Below are positions 19,414-28,914 of a DNA stretch of 64,000 nucleotides, in pieces (positions within the stretch are counted from its first letter, which is position 1; each line of letters begins with the position of its first letter). The position numbers and the translations under genes are program-made. The stretch spans positions 1-64,000 of the forward strand of contig JAVBKX010000009.1 of assembly GCA_031553835.1 (NCBI GenBank), in the 5' to 3' direction. The notes under the pieces are model-generated. The model saw only the letters and a list, made by a program, of their open reading frames with translations. It had not been told where the DNA came from and searched no databases. The DNA is from JAVBKX01 sp031553835. Lineage in GTDB: Bacteria > Bacteroidota > Bacteroidia > Bacteroidales > Azobacteroidaceae.

Positions 19414-21015
19414 ATGAAAAAACTTTTTATACTCATTATACTATCAGGATATCCTTTTTTGGAAATTTATTCAAGCCAAAGAATAGATTCATTGTTAAAG
19501 GTATTGGATTATACCATTAATAATCGTGTTATATATGAAGAGAAAAAAGAAACTGAGATACGCAAGTTAAAACAAGAAAAAAATGAACTCGATGATATCA
19601 TCAGCATATATAATATCAACAAAGAAATCATTTCCCAATATGAATCTTTTATCTACGATTCAGCCGAATATTATATCCTCGAAAATATCGGACTTGCGGA
19701 AAAACTGGGAGATAATGATCTCTTAAAGGAAAGCCAAATTGAACAAGCGTTCATGTATTCTTTATCAGGATTGTTTATACAGGCGCATGGAATTCTGGCT
19801 TCGATTGAATATGACCAACTCCCGACTCTGTCAAAATGTAAATATTGTTGGACTTACATAAGATATTATGAGAATCTGATAAAATACACCGCTGATGAAA
19901 ACTATTCCCGCCAATATAATAAGGAAATAGAATTTTACAGAAATGAAGTGTTGGGGTTGTTAGATAAAGAATCGGATGAATATTGGAGAGAAAAAGCCTT
20001 CAAACTGCAGGAAGCCGGCGATTATCAAGAAGCTATTAAAATACTGATTCCCTCATTCCGGGAAAAACAACCTGATACACATTTATATGCGATGACAGCC
20101 ATGAACCTTGCAAAAGTTTATGCTTTGATGGGAAACGGGGAAGAAGAAGACTATTATTTAATCCTGGCGGCAATAACCGATGCCCAATTGGCCGTTAAAG
20201 AAAATGAAGCGCTTTTAACATTGGCTACCAAACTTTATAAAGATGGATATACAGACCGTGCATACAATTATATTAAAGCAGCGCTGGAAGATGCTAATTT
20301 TTTTAATTCCCGTTTCAAAAACAGTGTAATCGCTCGTGTGCAACCGATTATTGAAAATACTTATTTATTAAAAATAGAGCATCAGAAACAAAATCTGCGG
20401 CGATATGCCGTAATTACGACTCTATTCGTTATCGCCCTGATCATTGCATTATATTTCAATTACAGCCAAAAGAGAATTATATTAAAAACCCGCAAAAATA
20501 TTTTGCAGAAAAATGAAGAATTGGTCGAACTGAATAAACGACTTAGCGAAACAAATATAATAAAGGAGAAATACATTGGATATTTCATTAATCAAAGTTC
20601 TGTTTATATTAACAAATTGGAGCGGTATAGAAAAGATGTAAATATTAAAATAAAAACAGGCCTGATTAATGAACTGTATAATACATCGTCTTCCAATACA
20701 TTTGAAAAGGAAATAGAAGAAATTTACATCAACTTCGATAGAGCTTTTTTAGAACTATATCCTGACTTTGTAGAAAAATTTAATTTATTGTTAAAACCTG
20801 ATAAACGTTTTCAACTTCCTGAAAACCAACTCAATGCCGAACTCCGTATTTTTGCCTTGATCCGTTTGGGCATCACCGATGTAACACAAATCGCCTTACA
20901 ATTACGTTTATCTACACAAACTATCTACAATTACAAAAGTAAAGTAAAAAAGAATTCGTTAATAGAGAATGATTTGTTTGACGAACAAGTAAAAAAGATC
21001 TGTTCCCTATCGTGA
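19414..21015 (+). CDS. TPR/DUF6377-type membrane-bound helix-turn-helix regulator
   Basis: A 533-residue protein: signal peptide, a periplasmic helical TPR-like region (about 25-325), one membrane segment (about 331-351, ITTLFVIALIIALYFNY), a coiled coil (355-390) and a cytoplasmic C-terminus with a terminal helix-turn-helix (VTQIALQLRLSTQTIYNYKSKVKKNS). This is the layout of the Bacteroidetes DUF6377 family, putative one-protein sensors that lack a kinase. It lies inside the glycan locus and next to the GH38-like gene, so it probably senses a breakdown product and controls part of the locus. Confidence 0.8.
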   Translation: MKKLFILIILSGYPFLEIYSSQRIDSLLKVLDYTINNRVIYEEKKETEIRKLKQEKNELDDIISIYNINKEIISQYESFIYDSAEYYILENIGLAEKLGDNDLLKESQIEQAFMYSLSGLFIQAHGILASIEYDQLPTLSKCKYCWTYIRYYENLIKYTADENYSRQYNKEIEFYRNEVLGLLDKESDEYWREKAFKLQEAGDYQEAIKILIPSFREKQPDTHLYAMTAMNLAKVYALMGNGEEEDYYLILAAITDAQLAVKENEALLTLATKLYKDGYTDRAYNYIKAALEDANFFNSRFKNSVIARVQPIIENTYLLKIEHQKQNLRRYAVITTLFVIALIIALYFNYSQKRIILKTRKNILQKNEELVELNKRLSETNIIKEKYIGYFINQSSVYINKLERYRKDVNIKIKTGLINELYNTSSSNTFEKEIEEIYINFDRAFLELYPDFVEKFNLLLKPDKRFQLPENQLNAELRIFALIRLGITDVTQIALQLRLSTQTIYNYKSKVKKNSLIENDLFDEQVKKICSLS

Positions 21016-21165
21016 ACCTTGAGTGCCGGCTTTTAATATTTATTGTAAAAAGTTTACCATAGCAGATCCTTTGTCGTTTTTTAACTTGTTGATTTATAGA
21101 AATATACATGATTTGCAAATCTACTTTCCCGTTTACTACGAATAACATTGTCGAATTTTTAGGAG

Positions 21166-21173
21166 TACATTTG
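21166..21173 (+). promoter_or_regulatory. Putative -7 element (TACATTTG) for GH38-like gene
   Basis: TACATTTG fits TAnnTTTG and lies 54 bases before the start at 21227. The nearest TTG (21149) is closer than the usual 19-21 bases. Confidence 0.35.
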
Positions 21174-21226
21174 TGAAACAGTTTTTGCTGTGATTATTTA
21201 GTCTAATACCTAAATTGAAATAACGC

Positions 21227-23761
21227 ATGAAACACCGTTTTTTTGTACTTCAATTTTTTGCTGTTATAGCTACCCTGGTCTATGGACAACAAGCTTATTT
21301 TGTAGATGGTTTCCACGGAGGCATATATGGTCATTATCCTGTCGAATGGAAAACTAAATTTATAACGGAACTGATCTCTAAGCATCCCGAATGGAGGATG
21401 TGCCTGGAGATAGAGCCTGAAACATGGGACACCGTTGCCGTAAAAACACCCGAAGATTATAACAATTTCCGCAAAATCGCAACAGACAAACGTGTCGAAT
21501 TTACAAATCCTGCATACGCTCAACCTTACTGCTATAATGTATCCGGAGAAAGTATTATACGCCAGTTTGCCTACGGCATTAAAAGCATCAGAAAGCATTT
21601 TCCTGAAGCGGAATTTGTTACCTATTCAGTAGAAGAGCCATGTTTCACCAGCAGCCTGCCACAAATACTTAAACAATTTGGTTTCAAATATGCAGTCCTG
21701 AAGTGTCCGAATACCTGCTGGGGAGGATACACTGCACCTTATGGCGGTGAATTGGTCAATTGGATGGGTCCCGACGGAAGCTCCATACTAACTGTGCCCC
21801 GCTATGCCTGCGAAGAATTGGAGAAAAATTCTGTGTGGCAAACTACCGCCTGGGGCAACGATACCTCATACATACAAGCGTGCCTGAATTATGGAATTAA
21901 ACATCCTGTAGGGATGACATTCCAGGATGCCGGTTGGAAAAGAGGCCCCTGGATAGGTGTGGGAAACAACATTAAAAATAACTCCAAATATGTTACATGG
22001 CGAGAATACTTCGAAAATGTATCCAATGCTAAAACGGACGAAAACTACCGGCTTTCGCAGGAAGAAATCCGTGTGAGTCTGATGTGGGGCAGTCAGGTAT
22101 TGCAACGTATTGCAAGACAGGTACGCCGGTCAGAAAACAACCTTGTAATGGCAGAAAAAATGGGTGTAATTGCTAACCTGTCCAATGGATATCGTTACAA
22201 TCAGAAGAGTCTTGACGAAGCCTGGCGTACATTGATGTTAGCTCAACACCACGATTCATGGATAGTACCTTATAATCGCCTTCACAAGCGGATTACATGG
22301 GCGGATGAGATTTACAACTGGACAAATGCTACCGACATGCTGTGTAGTAGTATAATAACAGAAGCAACCAATAGTTTTTCTGCCGGCCATGCCGAAGGCA
22401 AGGGTTTGTATCTGCGTGTCTATAACACCCTTGGAGTCCCAAGGCATGAAGTGGTATCGACCGCATTGCCTAAGAATCTTGTCGGTTTGAACCTGAATGT
22501 TACAAATGCCGAAGGTAAGAAAATAGAAATTAAGATTGAAGAATCGTCCCTGATATTCGAAGCCGATGTTCCCGCTTTCGGATATGCTACCTACTATGTG
22601 GCGCCGGGCAAAAAGACACCTAATACTGATAAAAATAAAGCAGGAGGAAAACCGGGGGAAACAGTACTCGAAAATAGTATGTATCGCATCGTAATGGATC
22701 CGTCAAAAGGAGGTATTATTAAAAGCCTTATCGCCAAAAAAGAAGACAATCGGGAATTTGCAAACAACAATAGCACTTTTTTCATGGGCGAACTGCGCGG
22801 TTTTTTCTACGACGAGGGAGTGTTTCATTCATCAACAGAAATGCCTGCCGAGGTAAATATCATACAGGATAATCGCTTTGAAAAAAGCGTCCGGATAAAA
22901 GGTGAAATAGCCGGGCATCCCTTTACACAAACCATCACCATTAAAGAAAGCCAGCGCAAAATAGAATTTGACCTGAAGATAGACTGGAAGCACAATGCAG
23001 GCATCGGAGAATATCATCAGACAGACGCGTACAAAAATAACCGCCGCGCATTCTACGACGACCGGTTCAAACTCAATGTACTATTTCCCGTTAACCTGCA
23101 ATCGCCCGCCTTATATAAAAATGCTCCTTTTGATGTTTGCCTCAGCGAACAGGAAAACACCCATTTCAATACATGGGATAGCATCAAACACAACATAATA
23201 TTAAACTGGGTTGATCTGGTGGATGGAAATGGCCGGTATGGTTTTTCTCTGCTTTCGGATCATACCACATCCTATTCTTATGGAGACGACTTCCCGCTTG
23301 GGCTTACCGTTCAGTTTTCCGGAAATGGATTATGGGGACGGGATTACCAGATTGACGCCCCAACCAATATCCGGTTTGCAATTATTCCTCACAGTAAAAA
23401 ATGGGATGCATCAGGTATTCATAACGAGAGCCTGCAATGGAATGAACCGCTTATCACTTCTTTTCTCAAATATGCTCAGCTGGAAAATAGTTCGCTCATC
23501 AATGTTGATGGAACCGGTTATGAAATATCTGCAGCTTATTTATGCGACAACGGATTTATAGTAAGGCTGTTTAATGCCGATGGAAACAATTTGCCCCGGA
23601 AAATTAAACTCGGGATGTCTTTGTCGAAAGTGGAGGAAATAGACCTGAATGGGAATACAATTGCCTCCCTTAACACAATCAGTACAAATGGCGTAACAGA
23701 ACTTGAAGTTGAAATGCCCCGTTTTGGATTGAAAACACTCAAACTGACAAAAAATAATTAA
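21227..23761 (+). CDS. Divergent GH38-like (alpha-mannosidase-fold) secreted enzyme
   Basis: An 844-residue secreted protein (signal peptide to VYGQQ). The N-terminal half follows the GH38 pattern: a first strand motif (VDGFHGG, H30), SGESIIRQFAYGIKSIRKHFPEAE, SSLPQILKQFGF, and the zinc-binding AQHHDSW; the C-terminal half is the GH38C beta-supersandwich (about 470-840). The classical HxD zinc motif reads H-G-G, and the nucleophile motif (DxFG) reads VEEPCF, with Glu136/137 in place of Asp. It is therefore either a zinc-altered subfamily with its own specificity or not a mannosidase. Placed as the last enzyme of the glycan locus. Confidence 0.7.
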   Translation: MKHRFFVLQFFAVIATLVYGQQAYFVDGFHGGIYGHYPVEWKTKFITELISKHPEWRMCLEIEPETWDTVAVKTPEDYNNFRKIATDKRVEFTNPAYAQPYCYNVSGESIIRQFAYGIKSIRKHFPEAEFVTYSVEEPCFTSSLPQILKQFGFKYAVLKCPNTCWGGYTAPYGGELVNWMGPDGSSILTVPRYACEELEKNSVWQTTAWGNDTSYIQACLNYGIKHPVGMTFQDAGWKRGPWIGVGNNIKNNSKYVTWREYFENVSNAKTDENYRLSQEEIRVSLMWGSQVLQRIARQVRRSENNLVMAEKMGVIANLSNGYRYNQKSLDEAWRTLMLAQHHDSWIVPYNRLHKRITWADEIYNWTNATDMLCSSIITEATNSFSAGHAEGKGLYLRVYNTLGVPRHEVVSTALPKNLVGLNLNVTNAEGKKIEIKIEESSLIFEADVPAFGYATYYVAPGKKTPNTDKNKAGGKPGETVLENSMYRIVMDPSKGGIIKSLIAKKEDNREFANNNSTFFMGELRGFFYDEGVFHSSTEMPAEVNIIQDNRFEKSVRIKGEIAGHPFTQTITIKESQRKIEFDLKIDWKHNAGIGEYHQTDAYKNNRRAFYDDRFKLNVLFPVNLQSPALYKNAPFDVCLSEQENTHFNTWDSIKHNIILNWVDLVDGNGRYGFSLLSDHTTSYSYGDDFPLGLTVQFSGNGLWGRDYQIDAPTNIRFAIIPHSKKWDASGIHNESLQWNEPLITSFLKYAQLENSSLINVDGTGYEISAAYLCDNGFIVRLFNADGNNLPRKIKLGMSLSKVEEIDLNGNTIASLNTISTNGVTELEVEMPRFGLKTLKLTKNN

Positions 23762-23841
23762 AACATGACAAATAATCGGAACAAATTAAAAGTCTAAAAA
23801 AATCTAAATGACTTCGTTTTAACTAATTGAATTTATGAGGT

Positions 23842-23857
23842 TAATTTTGTAAATTTG
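23842..23857 (+). promoter_or_regulatory. Two tandem -7-like elements (TAATTTTG, TAAATTTG)
   Basis: TAATTTTG (23842-23849) is followed directly by TAAATTTG (23850-23857). They could start a transcript for the cupin/PPOX pair, with an approximately 210-base leader that includes the small ORF at 23863. Confidence 0.35.
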
Positions 23858-23862
23858 AACCA

Positions 23863-24009
23863 TTGATATGGATATATAATGGAGAATCTATCTTATTGGG
23901 AGGTTTCTTAATCATGTTGTTCCCAATAGGTTTGCAAAAGCTAACGCATAAATTAGTAAAAACAAATGCGAGTAATGAAAGGCAAGATGATCGAAATCTT
24001 ATCAAATAA
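23863..24009 (+). CDS. Possible small membrane peptide or gene remnant
   Basis: Within the 315-base gap before the cupin gene, an open frame from a TTG at 23863 encodes about 48 residues with one hydrophobic stretch (SILLGGFLIMLFPIGL) followed by a charged tail (HKLVKTNASNERQDDR). It resembles the end of a membrane protein or a single-pass peptide. There is no ATG and no recognised family, so this may be a chance ORF or a decayed gene. I see nothing else in the gap beyond the -7-like elements. Confidence 0.2.
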   Translation: MIWIYNGESILLGGFLIMLFPIGLQKLTHKLVKTNASNERQDDRNLIK

Positions 24010-24076
24010 TCAGAAGAAAATAGCCAAATGGAGGAATGACTAAGAAAATGATTTACATTTAAAAAATTCAAGCGAT

Positions 24077-24541
24077 ATGAAACAAATAGAAAAAATCTCA
24101 GAAAATAAGAATTATACAGCTGTAAACATCGGCAATCTGAATGAGTTGAGAGAATATTCCTTTATTCATCCCAAAACCGGACAAGAGGTCACAGGAAAAG
24201 TATTTGTCAAGGAAGCAACAAAAGCCACCGGAACAGAGATTTCATTTACGACTCTTCCTCCCCGAACAGAATTACCTTATTTCCATTTTCATAATAAAGA
24301 TGAAGAAACATATATCATTCTGAAAGGTTCAGGATATTATCAGGTGGATGATGATTGTTTTCCAATTACTGAAGGTAGTGTGATACGGGTTGCTCCACAG
24401 GGAATAAGGGGACTTTGCAATACTTCCGATGAAACAATGGTGTATATCTGTATTCAAGCCAAAGAAAATTCATTGGAAGAACATACGACAGATGATGGTG
24501 GGCGTGTTCCCTGTGAACCCAAATGGAGAAAGAAACATTGA
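24077..24541 (+). CDS. Cupin-domain protein
   Basis: A 154-residue soluble protein with a single cupin fold: motif 1 is PRTELPYFHFHNKDEETYIILKG (here split as PYFHFHNKDEE and the Glu after it), motif 2 GSVIRVAPQGIRGLCN. The two His and one Glu needed for a metal site are present; the motif-2 His is replaced, which is common in binding or isomerase-type cupins. No substrate can be assigned. The next gene, a PPOX-family flavoprotein, lies 49 bases downstream and may be co-transcribed. Confidence 0.8.
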   Translation: MKQIEKISENKNYTAVNIGNLNELREYSFIHPKTGQEVTGKVFVKEATKATGTEISFTTLPPRTELPYFHFHNKDEETYIILKGSGYYQVDDDCFPITEGSVIRVAPQGIRGLCNTSDETMVYICIQAKENSLEEHTTDDGGRVPCEPKWRKKH

Positions 24542-24590
24542 AACAGATAACAAAGAAGGAAAATAACTTGCAACAAAAAGACATAAATTT

Positions 24591-25016
24591 ATGAAAACAA
24601 TTCAAGACTGTATTCAATTTACGAATGAAAATCCGATGTGTTATTTAGCAACAGTTGAAGGAGACCAACCTCGCGTAAGAGCTTTGGGATTTTGGTTTGC
24701 CGATGAGACCGGATTTTATTTCCAAACAGCCAGTATGAAAGAAATACCGCATCAATTGGAGAAGAATCCCAATACAGAAGCGTGCTTTTATAAACACGAA
24801 GGAATGATCGGCACGATGTTGAGAGTCGCAGGGAAAGTTGATTTTATAACTGATCGTGCATTGAAAGAAAAAGCATTGACAGACAGACCATTCCTGAAAT
24901 CATTCGGTTTAACAGCCGAGAGTCCGGAACTAATAATCTTTCGCATCGCTCACGGAGAAGCTCATTTTTGGACAATGGAAGATAATTTGAAACCAAAAGA
25001 AATTATCCGTTTCTGA
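24591..25016 (+). CDS. Pyridoxamine 5'-phosphate oxidase-family protein
   Basis: A 141-residue split-barrel protein of the PPOX/FMN-binding type (NPMCYLATVEGDQPRVRALGFWFADETGFYFQT, then TEACFYKHEGMIGTMLRVAGKV). It is about the length of stand-alone general-stress FMN- or F420-like proteins and much shorter than true PdxH, so vitamin B6 synthesis is unlikely. It probably binds a flavin and reduces or senses a small molecule. It may share a transcript with the cupin gene. Confidence 0.8.
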   Translation: MKTIQDCIQFTNENPMCYLATVEGDQPRVRALGFWFADETGFYFQTASMKEIPHQLEKNPNTEACFYKHEGMIGTMLRVAGKVDFITDRALKEKALTDRPFLKSFGLTAESPELIIFRIAHGEAHFWTMEDNLKPKEIIRF

Positions 25017-25076
25017 TTATTTTTCCCGGCAATAGCAGTAATTAACGCATTGCAACTATAATTAAGACGTTTGTTT

Positions 25077-25240
25077 ATGATTTTGAATAAGGAAGATAAT
25101 ATTGAAAAATACAATTTGGCAGTACTCCTTTTGAAATTGACGACCTTGCAAGCAAAGTCTTAACAGGAGAAAAGGTTTCGACATTGTCATTGTTAGACTA
25201 TCATAATCAACTTGCCAGTAAACGAATACTTATGAAATAA
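25077..25240 (+). pseudogene. Frameshifted short ORF, possible ASCH-domain remnant
   Basis: The gap before cls holds two overlapping fragments. MILNKEDNIEKYN starts at 25077; after a frame change near 25115 the second frame reads STPFEIDDLASKVLTGEKVS, continues through LSLLDYHNQL and stops at 25240. The second part resembles the opening of ASCH-domain proteins (DxPxxADELAxLVLxGxKTATxSLL). The frame break and short length point to a decayed gene. Confidence 0.3.
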
Positions 25241-25258
25241 AACGGTAAGAAATATACT

Positions 25259-26671
25259 TCACAAGAGTGGCGAAAACATCCGCGTTATTGATTCCTGGAT
25301 TTTCCGGAACGGCGGACGTTGCCGCCACTCTTTTCGTACAATCCGTCGGCATGCTTTCTGGTCGTTAAAAAATACCTGCTTCATCTGTAATGCTATTTTT
25401 TCATCATAGATATAGGCATTGACTTCAAAATTATGTTCGAAACTGCGGAAATCCATATTCGCCGAACCAATCACAGTCAAAAAATCATCGACCACAATCA
25501 TCTTGGCATGCAAAAAACCAGGATCCATGACATATATTTTCACGCCGGCATTCAGAATATCTTCAAAATAAGAATGACTCGCTGTACTGACAAACCGAAC
25601 ATCAGCATGCCAGGGAACCATCAATCTCACATCGATTCCGGCCAAAGCAGTTAATTGCAACGCCTGAAGCAAACCGTCTGTCGGCAAAAAATAAGGCGTT
25701 TGAATATACACATGCTTTTGGGCCGAAGCAATAATCTGGATAGTCGCTTGCAACAAGGTTCTCCAAATACCAATCGGACCGCCTGTAGCTATTTGCATCA
25801 CATTTTTTGTCAATACGGGAGATTCGGGAAAATAGGATTTTTCATTTGCTATTTGTTTTCCGGAGGACAACCAGTCAATTAAAAATGCAGACTGCATGCC
25901 CAATACACCTTTACCTTCAACCCGCAAATGGGTATCCCGCCAGGTGGGTTCTAAATAACGGTCGGCAATATTCATTCCGCCGATATATCCGATCCGGCCG
26001 TCAATAACCACTATTTTCCGGTGATTCCGATAGTTTACCTTACTGGTCAAAAGGGGAAAGTGTACTTTCAGAAAAGCTGTGATCTCCACTCCGGCCTTTG
26101 CCATTTCGTTGTAAAACCGGTTTTTAACCTGCCAGTTTGCCGCATCATCATACAATACCCGCACTTCCACTCCTTCGCGGGCCTTGCGAATCAGCATATC
26201 TTTCACTTTATTCCCGATCGCATCGTCCAGAAATATATAATATTGTAAATGAATGTGATGCCGGGCTTTTCCCAAATCCGCCAATAAGGCTTCAAACTTA
26301 TCAGGTCCATTGGTAAATATCCGGATTTCACTTCCTTGCAACAATGCCGCACTGTTGTTATTATCCAATAACTTAGCCAATGGAGCAAACTCCGAACAGA
26401 TATTTTCCGCATTATGGATAATCAAATGATCGAATGATCGCTTTTTTAACCGTTTATAGGATTTGCGCGAAAGCACACGCACTTTACGGGAATCCTGCCC
26501 GAAAAAATAATAAATAATAATACCGCCGATCGGAAAAAACACCAACAAAAGTACCCACGAGATTGTTTTCAACGGATTTCTGTTTTCAGAAATAACAATA
26601 ATGACAATCCCTAAGGCCGTTACCACATAAATGGCTTGAATAATCAACCGGATAATTTGTTGTGGTTCCAT
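25259..26671 (-). CDS. cls: Cardiolipin synthase
   Basis: A 470-residue phospholipase-D-family enzyme on the minus strand. Two membrane segments at the N-terminus (about 8-25 and 38-55, with SWVLLLVFFPIGGIIIYYFFGQ) are followed by two HKD motifs: NHRKIVVIDGRIGYIGG and HAKMIVVDDFLTVIGSAN. It joins two phosphatidylglycerols into cardiolipin at the inner membrane. It lies 12 bases downstream of purN and shares its transcript; the link between the two is probably only positional. Confidence 0.92.
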   Translation of the reverse strand: MEPQQIIRLIIQAIYVVTALGIVIIVISENRNPLKTISWVLLLVFFPIGGIIIYYFFGQDSRKVRVLSRKSYKRLKKRSFDHLIIHNAENICSEFAPLAKLLDNNNSAALLQGSEIRIFTNGPDKFEALLADLGKARHHIHLQYYIFLDDAIGNKVKDMLIRKAREGVEVRVLYDDAANWQVKNRFYNEMAKAGVEITAFLKVHFPLLTSKVNYRNHRKIVVIDGRIGYIGGMNIADRYLEPTWRDTHLRVEGKGVLGMQSAFLIDWLSSGKQIANEKSYFPESPVLTKNVMQIATGGPIGIWRTLLQATIQIIASAQKHVYIQTPYFLPTDGLLQALQLTALAGIDVRLMVPWHADVRFVSTASHSYFEDILNAGVKIYVMDPGFLHAKMIVVDDFLTVIGSANMDFRSFEHNFEVNAYIYDEKIALQMKQVFFNDQKACRRIVRKEWRQRPPFRKIQESITRMFSPLL

Positions 26672-26683
26672 GCGTACAATTGA

Positions 26684-27250
26684 TCAATTCCCAATTATCC
26701 CTTCAATCACTTTCGGAAAATATTTATACTCCAGTGCATGCACCTTATTGGCCACATCCTCTGCCGAATCAGTTGGTAATATATCACATTTTGCCTGAAA
26801 AATGATCTGTCCTTCATCGTAATTCTCATTCACATAGTGAATCGTAATGCCCGATTCTTTTTCTCCTGCGGCAAGCACGGCCTCATGCACATGCATTCCA
26901 TACATTCCCTTTCCTCCGAACTTCGGAAGCAAGGCCGGATGAATATTAATAATACGGTTGGGATAAGCTTGCAGCAAATTTTCAGGAATCTTCAGCAAAA
27001 AACCGGCCAGGACTATAAAATCAACCGATTCCTTTTGCAGTAATTTCAACACCGTTCCGTCTTCAAACTCCTGTTTAGAAAATGTATAGGAAGGAATTCC
27101 CAATTGCTTCGCCCGCTCGTGAACATAAGCCGAAGCTTTGTTCGTAACAACGGCCGGAAATCCAATAGCACCCTGTGGATTAAAATACCGGATAATATTT
27201 TCTGCATTTGATCCTGATCCTGAGGCGAAAAGCACAATTTTTTTCATCAT
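26684..27250 (-). CDS. purN: Phosphoribosylglycinamide formyltransferase (GART)
   Basis: A 188-residue enzyme that transfers the formyl group of 10-formyl-THF to GAR in purine synthesis. The glycine-rich start (VLFASGSGSNAENI) binds the phosphate of GAR; NIHPALLPKFGGKGMYG carries the catalytic Asn-His, and SGITIHYVNENYDEGQII the downstream Asp. Length is normal. It is divergent from acpP across 143 bases. Confidence 0.95.
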   Translation of the reverse strand: MMKKIVLFASGSGSNAENIIRYFNPQGAIGFPAVVTNKASAYVHERAKQLGIPSYTFSKQEFEDGTVLKLLQKESVDFIVLAGFLLKIPENLLQAYPNRIINIHPALLPKFGGKGMYGMHVHEAVLAAGEKESGITIHYVNENYDEGQIIFQAKCDILPTDSAEDVANKVHALEYKYFPKVIEGIIGN

Positions 27251-27334
27251 AAAATTAGACCGTTTTCAATGCACATATTTTAGCGTACTGTGCAATTTTT
27301 CGTTTGATTCTTTTTTATTTCCAGAATAATGCGT

Positions 27335-27342
27335 TACCTTTG
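27335..27342 (+). promoter_or_regulatory. Putative -7 element (TACCTTTG) for acpP-fabF-rnc
   Basis: TACCTTTG fits TAnnTTTG, 52 bases before the acpP start. A TTTG at 27303 is farther upstream than the usual -33 spacing. Confidence 0.45.
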
Positions 27343-27393
27343 CCATGCAAAAATAGCAAGTAATATTTAATTATTAATCTAAATTTTAAAGTT

Positions 27394-27627
27394 ATGTCTG
27401 AAATTGCATCAAGAGTTAAAGCGATTATTGCTGAGAAACTGAACGTGGAATTATCCGAAGTTAAAGACGAAGCAAGCTTTACAAATGATTTAGGAGCAGA
27501 TTCTCTTGACACTGTTGAATTGATCATGGACTTCGAAAAAGAATTCAGTATTTCTATTCCCGACGAAGACGCTGAAAAAATCACCAAAGTGGGAGATGCT
27601 GTTGCATATATTGAATCAAAAAAGTAA
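27394..27627 (+). CDS. acpP: Acyl carrier protein
   Basis: A 77-residue acidic four-helix protein with the GADSLD motif; Ser37 takes the 4'-phosphopantetheine arm. It carries growing acyl chains in fatty-acid synthesis. fabF follows 24 bases later and rnc directly after that, the conserved acpP-fabF-rnc order of many bacteria. Confidence 0.97.
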   Translation: MSEIASRVKAIIAEKLNVELSEVKDEASFTNDLGADSLDTVELIMDFEKEFSISIPDEDAEKITKVGDAVAYIESKK

Positions 27628-27651
27628 CAACACTCGAATTTTAAAACCGCT

Positions 27652-28914
27652 ATGGAATTAAAAAGAGTAGTAGTAACGGGTCTGGGAGCGATTACTCCGC
27701 TGGGCAACAATGTGGAAACCACATGGAAATCCATGCTCAACGGAGTAAGCGGGGCCGGGCCCATTACTTTATTTGATGCATCTAACTTCAAGACACAATT
27801 CGCTTGTGAAGTAAAAGGGTTCAATCCTGAAGATCATTTCGACCGGAAGGAAGCCCGGAAAATCGACCGATATGCCCAACTCGCTATTGTCGCTGCAAAA
27901 GAAGCTATAGAAGATTCTGCCCTGAATCTTGAAAAAGAAGATTGTGATAGAATTGGAGTTGTATTTTCTTCCGGAATCGGAGGTATCAGCACCTTTGACC
28001 AGGAAGTAGGCAATTATTTTCAAAATGAAGCCGCCGGGCCAAAATTCAGCCCGTTTTTCATCCCGAAAATGATTGGAGATATCGCTGCCGGTCGCATTTC
28101 CATGATTTATGGCCTGAGAGGACCAAATTACGGAACGGTTTCCGCTTGCGCATCTTCTACCAATGGTATGATTGACGCTTATAATCTGATTCGTCTGGGA
28201 AAAGCCAATGCTATTGTCGCCGGAGGTGCCGAAGCTGCTGTCTGTGTTTCCGGAATCGGAGGCTTCAATGCTTTGACCGCTTTATCTACACGAAATGATT
28301 CGCCCGAAACAGCCTCTCGTCCTTTCAGCAAAAGCCGCGACGGATTTGTAATGGGAGAAGGCGGCGTTTGTATCATTTTGGAAGAATTGGAACACGCTTT
28401 GGCGCGCGGTGCTAAAATTTATGCTGAAATTGCCGGAGGAGGAATGTCGGCCGACGCTTATCACCTGACAGCTTCTCATCCCGAAGGATTAGGCGCTATG
28501 CTCGTGATGCGTAATGCATTGGAAGATGCTGGAATGACTCCCGATAATATTGATTACATCAATGTACACGGAACTTCCACACCTGTAGGCGACCCTTCCG
28601 AATGTAAAGCAATCAAAGAAGTATTTGGCGAACAAGCTTATAAGTTGAATATCAGCTCTACCAAATCCATGACCGGCCACATGTTGGGCGCTGCCGGAGC
28701 GGTGGAAGCGATGGCTTGTATCTTGTCCGTGCAAAACGATATCGTTCCGCCAACCATCAACTTTGCCGAAGGCGATGAAGATCCGGAAATCGATTACAAA
28801 TTGAATTTCACATTCAACAAAGCTCAACAACGCAAAGTGAGAGCTGCCCTCTCCAATACTTTTGGATTTGGCGGACACAATGCCTGCGTTATTGTCAAGA
28901 AATTTGAAAAATAA
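27652..28914 (+). CDS. fabF: Beta-ketoacyl-ACP synthase II
   Basis: A 420-residue condensing enzyme of fatty-acid elongation. The catalytic triad is Cys166 (VSACASS), His306 (NVHGTSTPVGD) and His343 (TGHMLGAAG), as in KAS II. It condenses malonyl-ACP with acyl-ACP. Its stop codon is immediately followed, with no spacer, by the GTG start of rnc. Confidence 0.97.
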   Translation: MELKRVVVTGLGAITPLGNNVETTWKSMLNGVSGAGPITLFDASNFKTQFACEVKGFNPEDHFDRKEARKIDRYAQLAIVAAKEAIEDSALNLEKEDCDRIGVVFSSGIGGISTFDQEVGNYFQNEAAGPKFSPFFIPKMIGDIAAGRISMIYGLRGPNYGTVSACASSTNGMIDAYNLIRLGKANAIVAGGAEAAVCVSGIGGFNALTALSTRNDSPETASRPFSKSRDGFVMGEGGVCIILEELEHALARGAKIYAEIAGGGMSADAYHLTASHPEGLGAMLVMRNALEDAGMTPDNIDYINVHGTSTPVGDPSECKAIKEVFGEQAYKLNISSTKSMTGHMLGAAGAVEAMACILSVQNDIVPPTINFAEGDEDPEIDYKLNFTFNKAQQRKVRAALSNTFGFGGHNACVIVKKFEK

